DNA of 64,000 nt from the NCBI RefSeq assembly GCF_963678635.1, contig NC_087069.1, positions 49,495,892-49,559,891 on the forward strand. The letters are read 5' to 3'. A model generated the notes under the pieces. That model made no database searches and had not been told where the DNA came from. It saw only the letters and a program-made list of their open reading frames with translations. The translations under genes were made by a program, and so were the position numbers. This document shows positions 1 to 10,200 of the stretch, in pieces (position 1 is the stretch's first letter; the number at the start of each line of letters is the position of its first letter). This stretch comes from Symsagittifera roscoffensis (Eukaryota > Xenacoelomorpha > Acoela > Convolutidae).

Positions 1-3000
1 TGGGCGACAAAGGTCTGAGGTTGTACCAATTGCTGGTGCAGCATATTGCTCGAGACAATTCGTGATTGAACCTAACGAGGAGAAAAGATTTCACGTGTTT
101 CTTGAGGTGGATCATGTCAGTGATAACCGCCACTACTGTTCAAGTATGCCATCAAAAAGCGATGGGAAGTAAAACTAAGGAAAGGAGAGTCTGCACTGTC
201 ATCCTGAACCTGTACCAGAGTACTGGAATCGGAAAAGAAGAGAGCTCAAGGCAGTATCTAGAGAATCATGGGAAGCTTGAAGAAACACGAAGGTTCTACA
301 ACAAGATATTCGAGGAGGGGCATGACGTGAATCGTAATTTAGCCCGAGCAGAAGACTATTTGAAGCCCACAAAACGGGGTGAGTATCAATAAATGTCTGG
401 AGTGATGGCAATAGCTTATAACACTTTCTTGGATTCGGTGGCCGGAAACGCCTACCTGAACTTTGAGATGGCAGAATTATTAAAGTTCTGGACGGAGAAT
501 ATCATTGAGATTGAACCAACGGTAAAGGAAAGGCCAAGCCTAGATCTGTTACTTGAGAAGATGCCAGAGGTGATCAGCGTGCCGTGCTCGAACAATAGGG
601 TGGAACTTAAGATGGGAAATGGAAACGACATGTCGATTACGAATTTGGGGACATTACGTGCAGATAGTGGCCGAATGCTATGCGAGCACCACTGTGAACA
701 TAGCGACGGCATTGGTATTGTTCTGGAGGATGTTCAGCTTGCAAACAACGGATATGCTGGAGTCCGAGCACCATTTGGTGACGGCGTTGAGCGTGGAGTC
801 ATGGCCTGGAGTGTTACAAATGGTCCAGAAACACATCAGAGGATGGAAGATTGGTCTTGAGGCGGAGATGGGATTTCCCGGGAGTGAAGCCTACAGTTTG
901 CCAATGAATGCGAAGTCTCTAGTGGGATTGGTGAGGGCCATTCTGTGTGAAAGCCACGACCCGTTACACATGGTGATGGTGGAGGCATCCAGACAGAGGG
1001 TATTAATTGACGGAGCCTTCTCGATACCCAAGTGAGTACGCCTGGCTCGAATGTCGCAGCACTCACATAGGCTGTTAAAGAAGATCCTGGGGATGTGCCG
1101 GGGGGCCAAGGAGAGAACTTGAGTGACATCTGGGGTAAGGAACTCTTGAGCATTCAAAGCGAAAACACGAGTGATTTCGAGAGACAGAACACGATCGGGA
1201 AAGCGATGAATAGAGCCCCAGCCATGGAAGAAAATGAGGTGACGCATGAGAAATGATGGAGATTGAACCTGTGTTGGAAATTTCGGGAGAACGCAGCCTC
1301 CTGAGTATCAACCTGACACATGGGGAATGCCCAGGCCACTGTCTGGCACAGAAAGTGTGGTATCCGGAGCGTTCGAACATCTGCTTGATATTGGACGTGG
1401 AAGAAATTCGGTCAATCGGGTTACCCGATCATCAGCAGAAGGTCACGCGTTTCGTGGTGAGCTCCATGCTGGCGTTGCGGTGGATCGAGGAAAACGTGAC
1501 GAAAAATCGAGAGTCGACGGCACCAACAGCGGAATCAATACATGTCATTGATTACAGCTGGAGGCTTGAACTGTTTGAGACTGCATGCAGAGTGTTCTCT
1601 ATACTAATGGAGGTGAGGCACGTGTGGAGTCGCATAAGATTCTTCCCATGGTTTCGAGCGACGTTGACGTCTTGGTTGTACACGGTGACGAAGGATCATA
1701 TGAAGAAGCATCAGAAAGAGTACGACAGTTCCTGGCCGAGACAGCGGAAGCTTTCAAGAGACCCTTGCTAACCCATCGCAATGCAATAATCACGGGTTGG
1801 AAAAGAGTTCGCAGAGTGTCTCGAGATAACACCAAAGCGAGGGAATCGATATTGGAGGAGGACTTGGCGAAGAACGTGAGCCTGAGTTTGCACAATTCCT
1901 TTTACTTCCAAATGGAATCTAAAGTGAAGGGTCTGCCGCGTCAGGCGAAATGGCTACAAGAGCATTGGTAGTGGATGCGGGCTGACGAACAGCTGAAGGC
2001 GTGGGAAGAGGTCGTAATCAGTTCCGATGACGAAGAAGAACTGGGGATGTGCCGGGGGGCCAAGGAGAGAACTTGAGTGACATCTGGGGTAAGGAACTCT
2101 TGAGCATTCAAAGCGAAAACACGAGTGATTTCGAGAGACAGAACACGATCGGAAAAGCGATGAATAGAGCCCCAGCCATGGAAGAAAATGAGGTGACGCA
2201 TGAGAAATGATGGAGATTGAACCTGTGTTGGAAATTTCGGGAGAACGCAGCCTCCTGAGTATCAACCTGACACATGGGGAATGCCCAGGCCACTGTCTGG
2301 CACAGACAGTGTGGTATCCGGAGCGTTCGAACATCTGCTTGATATTGGACGTGGAAGAAATTCGGTCAATCGGGTTACCCGATCATCAGCAGAAGGTCAC
2401 GCGTTTCGTGGTGAGCTCCATGCTGGCGTTGCGGTGGATCGAGGAAAACGTGACGAAATATCAAGAGTCGACGGCACCAACAGCGGAATCAATACATGTC
2501 ATTGATTACAGCTGGAGGCTTGAACTGTTTGAGACTGCATGCAGAGTGTTCTCTATACTAATGGAGGTGAGGCACGTGTGGAGTCGCATAAGATTCTTCC
2601 CATGGTTTCGAGCGACGTTGACGTCTTGGTTGTACACGGTGACGAAGGATCATATGAAGAAGCATCAGAAAGAGTACGACAGTTCCTGGCCGAGACAGCG
2701 GAAGCTTTCAAGAGACCCTTGCTAACCCATCGCAATGCAATAATCACGGGTTGGAAAAGAGTTGGCAGAGTGTCTCGAGATAACACCAAAGCGAGGGAAT
2801 CGATATTGGAGGAGGACTTGGCGAAGAACGTGAGCCTGAGTTTGCACAATTCCTTTTGCTTCCAAATGGAATCTAAAGTGAAGGGTCTGCCGCGTCAGGC
2901 GAAATGGCTACAAGAGCATTGGTAGTGGATGCGGGCTGACGAACAGCTGAAGGCGTGGGAAGAGGTCGTAATCAGTTCCGATGACGAAGAAGAACTGGGG

Positions 3001-4011
3001 ATGTGACGGGGGGCCAAGGAGAGAACTTGAGTGACATCTGGGGTAAGGAACTCTTGAGCATTCAAAGCGAAAACACGAGTGATTTCGAGAGACAGAACAC
3101 GATCGGAAAAGCGATGAATAGAGCCCCAGCCATGGAAGAAAATGAGGTGACGCATGAGAAATGATGGAGATTGAACCTGTGTTGGAAATTTCGGGAGAAC
3201 GCAGCCTCCTGAGTATCAACCTGACACATGGGGAATGCCCAGGCCACTGTCTGGCACAGACAGTGTGGTATCCGGAGCGTTCGAACATCTGCTTGATATT
3301 GGACGTGGAAGAAATTCGGTCAATCGGGTTACCCGATCATCAGCAGAAGGTCACGCGTTTCGTGGTGAGCTCCATGCTGGCGTTGCGGTGGATCGAGGAA
3401 AACGTGACGAAATATCGAGAGTCGACGGCACCAACAGCGGAATCAATACATGTCATTGATTACAGCTGGAGGCTTGAACTGTTTGAGACTGCATGCAGAG
3501 TGTTCTCTATACTAATGGAGGTGAGGCACGTGTGGAGTCGCATAAGATTCTTCCCATGGTTTCGAGCGACGTTGACGTCTTGGTTGTACACGGTGACGAA
3601 GGATCATATGAAGAAGCATCAGAAAGAGTACGACAGTTCCTGGCCGAGACAGCGGAAGCTTTCAAGAGACCCTTGCTAACCCATCGCAATGCAATAATCA
3701 CGGGTTGGAAAAGAGTTGGCAGAGTGTCTCGAGATAACACCAAAGCGAGGGAATCGATATTGGAGGAGGACTTGGCGAAGAACGTGAGCCTGAGTTTGCA
3801 CAATTCCTTTTGCTTCCAAATGGAATCTAAAGTGAAGGGTCTGCCGCGTCAGGCAAAATGGCTACAAGAGCATTGGTAGTGGATGCGGGCTGACGAACAG
3901 CTGAAGGCGTGGGAAGAGGTCGTAATCAGTTCCGATGACGAAGAAGAACTGGCAATGCAGATTACGATGTCGATTGTGTCAGGACCCAGTACCTCACGGA
4001 CAATTTTCTGA
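1..4011 (+). pseudogene. Polyprotein element copy A, C-terminal part, frame-broken
   Basis: I do not recognise this protein. Read in shifting frames, the + strand encodes the C-terminal third of the same large protein seen on the - strand at 61-64 kb and 11-26 kb. Landmarks in order are an RRKDFTCFLRW block (near 81), an MSGVMAIAYN block (393), a VTALSVESWPGVLQ block (about 795-840), SDFERQNT (about 1170), MMEIEPVLE (1253) and an acidic tail SSDDEEEL ending at a stop at 4009-4011. Compared with the 62 kb copy, about 100 residues are missing near 650. Frame changes lie near 640, 1090 and 1740. The last kilobase is present three times in tandem. The start is outside the window. Homology to the other copies is clear; function is unknown, and the structural-protein idea is only inference. 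Confidence 0.8.
1087..3948 (+). repeat. 954-bp tandem repeat, three copies
   Basis: Units start at 1087, 2041 and 2995, each with CTGGGGATGTG (the third has one substitution, GTGACG for GTGCCG). They are almost identical, with a handful of substitutions. Each unit carries the MMEIEPVLE block through the acidic C-terminus. The third unit runs on past the junction at CTGG (3949) into the natural end of the reading frame, so the join uses a 4-bp microhomology (CTGG). The near identity indicates a recent unequal crossover or replication slippage. It is not an alternative exon array. Confidence 0.93.
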
Positions 4012-5040
4012 ATGAACAAAACAAAAGAAATTTTAATGATAGCTTACAAAGCGGAAATTCAGGGTGCAGGTGCAAGCAGATTTTGATTGCTGCTTAGCGA
4101 TAACGCGACAGTTTTGCATGGCTGTGAATTTTGGGGCGTAGACAAAGTTATATCTGCTGCAAACGTCTGTAAATGACCACTGGCACTGCATCTTGAGACC
4201 CACTCAACTTTCTGGGGCCTCACTGACAGACGGCGACCCGCGATGAAGACATCGATCTTGAGTCCGGGGAGTATGTGCCAGTCGGTCTTATTTCGAAGCA
4301 TAAGCCTTGAGAAAATGTTTAATCTTGATTTTGGAGTGAAATGATACTTTTCAAAAATTCGAGTTTCTTGCGACAACTGAAAATACAAGAAAAATAAGAT
4401 GAGAAGATTCGAACTACAATCGAAGGAAAGTAGTCAAAAAAAGCAGCTGGAAATAGCTATTCGCATTTTCCAAGACATAATTCGAATAAAAGTAAAACTA
4501 TATTTTTTCCTGGCAGAAGACGGAACGTGGTCGCGAGTGGAGAAGAAATAAATTAGAGTGGAACAAAGTGAACCTTCGATGGAAAGTTGAATATTATTCT
4601 GCTGCAAACTTCTGTAAATGACCACTGGCACTGCATCTTTAGACCCACTCAACTTTCTGGGGCCTCACTGACAGACGGCGACCCGCGATGAAGACTTCGA
4701 TCTTGAGTCCGGGGAGTATGTGCCAGTCGGTCATATTTGGAAGCATAAGCCTTGAGAAAATGTTTAGTCTTGATTTTGGAGTGAAATGCTGCTTTTCAAA
4801 AATTCGAATTTCTTGCGACAACTGGAAATACAAGAAAAATAAGATGAGAAGATTCGAACTACAATCGCGGGAAAGTAGTCAAAAAAGCAGCTGGAAATAG
4901 CTATTCGCATTTTCCAATACATAATTCGATAAGAGTATAAAATACTTTTTCTGGCAGAAGACGTAACGTGGTCGCGAGTGGAGAAGAAATAAATTAGAGT
5001 GAAACTTCGGTGGAAAGGTGGACAACTGAAGCTGCCAAAT
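4012..5040 (+). other. Noncoding tail of polyprotein copy A, with a 445-bp partial tandem duplication
   Basis: No supported gene. This segment follows the stop of copy A and is related, inverted, to 5575-6367 behind copy B, so it is a conserved 3' noncoding tail of the element. Two related blocks, about 4146-4590 and 4591-5035, repeat at 445 bp spacing (for example CTTGAGTCCGGGGAGTATG at about 4257 and 4702). The copy B tail has only one such block. Confidence 0.75.
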
Positions 5041-5574
5041 TGTCCAAATCAAAACTTTCTTGAGTTAAATCTTGCTTATTTCAAATTTCTTGAGTTAAAC
5101 TTAATTACTGGATTAATTCTAGAGTTGCTTATTAATTTAGTTACTCGATTTTAGAAGTCGTGTCGATATATAAGTACTCAATTAAAGTTTCTTGAATGTG
5201 TTATACATTGTTATGTTGAGCTAGGGAGAGTTTTTGAATGATCCATCTGAAACGGATCAAAGGTCCACTGTCTAATCAAACGTATCTATACATTAGGTTC
5301 CGACCCTGTTTCGAACGGCGTTCGCGTATTTTAGGTATTTCGAGACCTGAGTATGGGGGCGTTCTTATTTTCTAGAGTGGGAGTGATTTGTTAGTGACCT
5401 TTAAGCTGTAACGCGGGTTTTAGTCTCATGTCGCAAGTGAACCGAAATGGCTCCGACCACTTGAGGTAGAAAAACACAAGAGTTAGTGTCCCGGACTTTT
5501 GAGACAATGGTTATAGGACCTATTTATCTTTAACCTCATATGTGACTTAAGTAGGTGACTGTTACATTGATCTG
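5041..5574. other. Unassigned spacer between tail-to-tail copies A and B
   Basis: AT-rich DNA with no reading frame or RNA gene that I can support. It holds scattered CTTGAG hexamers, a TATATAA-like string near 5166 and a small CGAAC/GTTCG hairpin near 5313. It is the unique centre of the inverted arrangement: the homology between the two flanks stops at about 5055 on the left and 5570 on the right. Confidence 0.6.
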
Positions 5575-6367
5575 GACCATTGAGCAGCTTCAGATGTCCA
5601 CCTTTCCACCGAATATTCATTCTGGTCCACTCTAATTTCTTTCTTCTCCACTCGCGATCATTTTCCGTCTTCTGCCAAGAATAAGACAGCTCTACTCTCG
5701 TTCGAGATATATATTAGAGATTGCGAATAGCAATTTTTGCTGCTATTTTTTGACTACTTTCCCGCGATTGTGGTCGGCTTCTTCTGATCCTATTTTTTTG
5801 TCTTTCAGTTGTCGCGAGAATCTTGAGCATGTCATGCTAAGTTCGAATTTTTGAAAAATTGTATTTCACCCCAAAATCAAAACTAAATGTTTTCCCAAGG
5901 TCAAACATCCAAAAATGACGGACTGGCACATACTCCCCGTACTCAAGATTGATGTCCTCATGGCGTGTCGCCTTCTGTAAGTGAGCCCCCTCATGTTGAG
6001 TGCGTCTCAAGATACAGTGCCAGTGGTCATCTAGAGAAGTTGGCAGCAGATTTAACTTTATCTAAACCCCAAAATTCACAGCAGCCATGCAAAATTGTCA
6101 CATTATCACTAAACAGCAATCAAAATCTGCATACACCTGCACCCTGAATTCCAGCTGTGTAAACTATCAGTAAAATTTTTTTTGTTTTGCCCATTCAGAA
6201 AATTGTCATGCAGCATTTTGATTTATATAGTAGATATAGTAAACTAGTAACAAAAAATTTTTTTTAAAATTTATTTTCCGTGCCCTCAAACTTCATCTGA
6301 GTTCACACTCAAGTCCCTTTTTCGTTCCCGCGCCCACGACTCAAGAACCAATCCCTGAACATGCTCT
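5575..6367 (-). other. Noncoding tail of polyprotein copy B
   Basis: Read on the - strand, this follows the stop codon of copy B. It matches the copy A tail in reverse: the CACATACTCCCCG string near 5927, the CACCTGCACCCTGAATTC string near 6135 and the GTCCACCTTTCCACCG string near 5596 all have inverted partners at 4.0-5.0 kb. A poly-A/T-rich stretch lies near 6250. Distant similarity to the region behind copy C (CACATACTCCCCGGAC, about 60067) suggests the tail is part of the element. Confidence 0.7.
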
Positions 6368-6982
6368 TCAGTTTGTGCCCCTTGTCCTGAACACACTCGA
6401 CATCGTATTCTGCCTTGCCATTTCTTCTTCGTCATCGGAACAGATTACGATCTCTTCCCATGCATTCAGCTGTTCGTAGGCCCGCATCCATTTCTTTAGC
6501 TCTTGTGGCCTTTTCGCTTGATTCGACAGACCCTTCACTTTAGTTTCCCTATTCACCCAAAAGGAAATGAGCAAGCTTAGACTCACGTTCTTCGCCAATT
6601 CCTCCTCCAATATCGGTTCCCTCGCTTTGGTGTTATCTCGAGACACACTACTAACTCTTTTCCAACCCGTGGTTATTTCATTGCGATGGGTTAGCAAGGG
6701 TCTCTTGAAAGCTTGCGCGCTATCTCGGCCAGGAACTGTCGTTTTCTTTCTGATGCTTCTTCATGTGATCCTTCGTCACCGTGTACAACCAAGACGTCAA
6801 CGTCGCTCGAAACCAAGGGAAGCTTCTTATGCGACTCCAACGTGCCTCACCTCCATGAGTATAGAGAACACTCTGCACGCAGTCTCCAGCTGTAATCAAT
6901 CGCATGTATTGATTCCGCTGTTGGTGCCGTCGACTCTCGATATTTCGTCACGTTTTCCTCGATCCACCGTAACGCCAGCATG
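6368..6982 (-). pseudogene. C-terminal remnant of polyprotein copy B
   Basis: The - strand frames at about 6720-6982 and 6368-6697 encode the last 200 or so residues of the unrecognised polyprotein. They contain WSRIRSFPWFRATLTSWLY, a GWKRVSSVSRDNTK block and an acidic end with CSDDEEE. Upstream, at 6983, the frame is interrupted by the non-LTR retrotransposon; the missing N-terminal continuation resumes on the far side of it, from 11469. A stop and a frame change separate the two blocks near 6700-6720. Sequence continuity across the insertion is direct evidence that the retrotransposon landed inside this coding region. Confidence 0.82.
6972..6982. repeat. Target-site duplication, left copy
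   Basis: ACGCCAGCATG, identical to 11469-11479. It flanks the 5' end of the non-LTR element. Confidence 0.88.
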
Positions 6983-7158
6983 CCAGTTCGAAGAGGAGTG
7001 CCTTCACGTGGCAAACTGGATTTCATACGAAACCTCCTCTTTTCGTGGATGGAGCTTCACAGGCCCCCGGCGTGGAATGGACACCCACCAGTCGCGCGTC
7101 CGGGTTTTTGTCTAACAGGGGCGTGGTTCCAGCGCACGACCCCTGTGAGTTAATCAGA

Positions 7159-7187
7159 GCTGGAGACGTCGAGTCAAACCCTGTCCC
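7159..7187 (+). other. 2A-like ribosome-skipping motif, damaged by a frame change
   Basis: The frame that is open from about 6985 reads AGDVESNP at 7159-7182, matching the D-V/I-E-x-N-P core of 2A peptides. It is followed by GTCCC where the family has Gly-Pro. Exactly here the frame must change by one base to enter the zinc-finger frame (SCSSC, from 7188), so one base of the glycine codon appears to be missing. 2A-like sequences are known at the N-terminus of some non-LTR retrotransposon proteins, where they separate an N-terminal peptide from the main protein. The motif is seen directly; ancestral activity is inference. Confidence 0.7.
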
Positions 7188-8855
7188 AGTTGCTCGTCTT
7201 GCAATGTGACCCTCCGCAGTGGCGCTCCGTCCTTGGAGTGCAGCGAGACCGGGTGCACTGCTGTATGCCACAAGAAGAAAGAATGCAGCGGGATGAGCAG
7301 ATATTGGATTCAACCAGAGTGGAGATGCAGGTCACACGGCGGGACCGCTGTAGAGCCTCCAACAGCGATCCCAGCACGGCCCAGCGGCATTTGTATCTCC
7401 TGCATGGGGATTGTCCGCCCTCACCAACCAGGGCTCACGTGCAGCGAGCCCGAGTGTCAGGTGACGTGCCACAAGAAATGCAGCAAGCGTAGCAGATACG
7501 CCACGGGAGACTGGAGCTGCCCAAAACACTACACCGCTCCGCTCCCGCCCTCTTTGACGATTGCCGGCAGGGAGGTGAGCAGCCTCTCTTCTTCCCAGCC
7601 GGATCCCGACTCGGGAGAGAAGCGCACCTGCCAAGGGTGCTAGAAGACTATTGCCCGCAACACGACGGGGATCGCTTGCGCAGACTGCAAAGGCCTGTTC
7701 CACAAGGTGTGTGTCGGCCGGCGCGGGTCTACGCGGGACGAGGTGGAGATGTACGCAGGCGGCCTGTCCTGGGCCTGCGGGTGTGTCCCCACTAACTCTC
7801 AGCCTGGCAACGAGCAAGACGCGGAAGAGCGTGGCAGCAGTGCTAAGTTCGTGCCGAAAGGGACACTTAGACTCTTTCAGTGGAATGCTGACGTCATTAA
7901 ACTAAAGATCAACGAACTCGGAGAAAGGATGAAGAATCTGGGCGTGGATATCGCTCTGATCCAGGAGTCCAAGCTCCGCGTGAAAGACAAGACTCCAAGG
8001 ATCGAGGGTTACAGCACGGTCAGGGCAGACCGTAGAGGACCTAAACCAGGCGGCGGCCTCATCAGCTTCGTGAAGGATGACATAGCTTTCGAGTCCCGCC
8101 CCTGTTGGAACCAGATGACGGGTAACGTGGAGTCGTCCCGCCTCAAAATTTGGCTGAGCAAGAAAAGCTGGATCACGCTCCACAATCTCTACATTCCGAC
8201 CAACAGGGACACGAACACCGAGGAAGTGTTGGTTCTTGACAACCTTCAAGTCGGCAAAGACAGCTTCTTCGGGGGCGACCTCAATGGCCACTCCCAGCTG
8301 TGGGACCAGTCACAGCCTCAAGACAGCAGAGGAGATCGTTTAGAGGAGTGGATGGCCGACAACGACCTCGTGTGCGCCAACGATGGGTGGGCCACTCGCG
8401 TCAACCGGGGCACTGCAGGCCTGAGCTCGCCCGACGTCCTTTTCACTCCGTCGAGCTGGAGTAGCAAGACTGAGTGGACGGTCGGTGAGTGTTTGGGATC
8501 GGACCACCTCCCTGTGGTGATCACCATCAGATGCACCGTCGTCCAGTTTCCGCAGTTGGAGAAGAACGCCCGTTGGAAGAAGAAGGATGTCAACTGGGCC
8601 GCCTTCTCCTCTGCGGTGGAAGAGCCAGCCAGCAGCTGGAACCCACTGGACACAGTTCACAGAAGAGCCAAGAAGTTCACGGAAGACATCCTGAGTGCTG
8701 CCAAGGAGCACGTGGGGAAGACGAAGCCCGGCAAACATCGCAACGCGGGCATTTCTGCGACTGTCAGAGCCTTGGTCAAGAAAAGGAACTTTTCCCGCAG
8801 ACGGATCAACACCCACCGCCAAGAATGGGTCACCGCCTGCGGAGAGGTTAACGAA
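7188..8855 (+). pseudogene. PHD-like zinc fingers plus APE endonuclease of the non-LTR element
   Basis: One frame, broken by TAG at 7641-7643, carries three Cys/His clusters that resemble PHD fingers: CPSCSSC...CSETGC...CHKKKEC, CISCMG...CSEPECQVTCHKKC...CPKH, and CQGC-stop-KTIARN...CADCKGLFHKVC. After a linker comes an AP-endonuclease-like domain. The expected landmarks are LFQWNAD (near 7875), IQESKL (near 7960), GGDLNGHSQLWD (8272) and SDHLPV (8500), which supply the metal-binding Asn and Glu, the catalytic Asp/Asn pair and the terminal His. This enzyme nicks target DNA for target-primed reverse transcription. The frame ends just after 8855, inside a 10-bp direct repeat. The fingers could bind DNA or chromatin; that is a guess. 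Confidence 0.85.
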
Positions 8856-8865
8856 GGTTAACGAA

Positions 8866-10180
8866 GACATGGGGCATCCTCGGCTCCATCAGCGGCCAGC
8901 CGGACTTGTGCTGCCCTAACGAGGCGATCCGCCACAACGGCAAGGTCCTTGTCTCTTACGAGAGCAAAGCCGATGCCTTCGCTGCCCATAATGCCAAGGT
9001 GAGCAAGCTGGAATTCTCTAGAGAGGAAAGGGAGAAAAACAGACTTGCCAAAATCAGAGGCAACGCTCCTAGCGTGGACGACAGCTCCACAGCAGAATTC
9101 AGCATTGAGGAGCTGAACAGAGCCATCAAGAAGATGAGGAAGAACGGAGCGGCTGGCCCCGACGACATCCCCCCCAGTTTCCTGAAAGCCTTGGGACCTC
9201 TAGCGAGGGGGGAGTTGCTGGGGAGCTTCAACCAGTCGCTCCACGAGTTGGAAGTGCCGCAGGCTTGGCGGAATGCGACCATCATTCCTTTGCTGAAGGC
9301 AGGGAAACCAGCGGGCTCGATCGAGTCGTACCGTCCCGTCAGCCTCACCTCCTGCATCATGAAGACCATGGAACGGATGGTTCACACTCGTCTGTACCAT
9401 CTGGCGGAGGCCAGGGGCATCTTCAAACATTCGCAGGCCGGCTTCAGGAAAAACAGAAGTTGCGAAGACCAGCTCCTGCGGATGATCCAGGACGTCAGCG
9501 ACGGCTTCCAAGAGAAGAAACCGAGACGGACCGTCATGGCTCTCCTGGACCTTTCCCGGGCCTACGATAGGGTGTGGAAGTTGGTGAGACGCCTTCCTTA
9601 GCAACAGGCAATTTCGAACGATGTTCAACGGCAGCCTTTGTCGCACAAGATGGCTGATCCACGGAGTTCCGCAGGGAGCTGTGACCTCCCCCTGCTGTTA
9701 ATCTTTTACATCAACTCTTTGCCCGATGAGATCAAAAACCTTGTCAACGATAGTCTCTTCGCTGACGACCTCACCATCTGGTCCAGCCATTACAACAAAG
9801 AAGAAGCTAGCAGATACGTACAACTGGCTGTCCAGAAGATCGATGAATGGTGCAAGAAGAAGAAGAAGATGCTCCTCAGTGAGAAGAGCGTGGTCACCTT
9901 CTTCTCCTCTAGCTCCGGGGACGCCAGATGGAAGCCGGACATTACGTTGGGGGGTAACACCCTCAAGTTCGATCCCTGCCCCAAACTCCTGGGGCTGGTG
10001 ATCAACAGGACCCTGTCCTTCCAGCAGCACGTCGACAAGGTGGTCGACAAGGTTCGCAAACGTTGCAACCTCCTGGCCTGCTTGAGGACTTCAAACTGGG
10101 GCTGGAAGAAGAAACCCTTGGGGAGAGTGTTTCTTGCCACCAGCGGAGCATCATGGACTTTGCCGCCCCTGCCTCGCAAC
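8866..10180 (+). pseudogene. Reverse transcriptase domain of the non-LTR element
   Basis: From 8866 the frame reads WGILGSISGQPD and goes into a typical non-LTR RT: GAAGPDDIPP, WRNATIIPLLKAGKP, YRPVSLTSCIMKTMERM, QAGFRKNRSCEDQL and LLDLSRAYDRVW (about 9540-9576). Just after this the frame breaks. The DNA from 9597 still encodes FLSNRQF and GVPQGAVTSP, but in another frame, and a block of some 20 residues between them is absent. The catalytic FADD is at 9758-9769. The thumb region follows (LGLVINRTLSFQQHVDKV) to about 10130. At least two frame changes and one deletion make it non-functional. Confidence 0.88.
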
Positions 10181-10200
10181 CATGACTCTCCAAAACCCAG

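Larger units (their letters stand above)
3379..6982. repeat. Large imperfect inverted repeat (tails of copies A and B)
   Basis: The left arm is about 3379-5055 and the right arm about 5570-6982. Both arms contain the end of the polyprotein reading frame followed by the same noncoding tail, in opposite orientation, around a spacer of about 0.5 kb. The arms differ by many substitutions and by the 445-bp duplication in the left arm, so this is an old tail-to-tail arrangement and not a fresh palindrome. Confidence 0.75.

Noticed and set aside
5041-5574. tRNA gene or promoter in the A/B spacer
   Set aside because: A TTTCGAAC string resembles a B box, but no A box or acceptor pairing is present. 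A single TATATAA is expected in AT-rich DNA.
7000-7200. Separate gag ORF1 of the non-LTR element
   Set aside because: Only about 65 codons before the 2A-like motif are open, with no coiled coil or zinc knuckle. If an ORF1 existed, it is lost with the 5' end.
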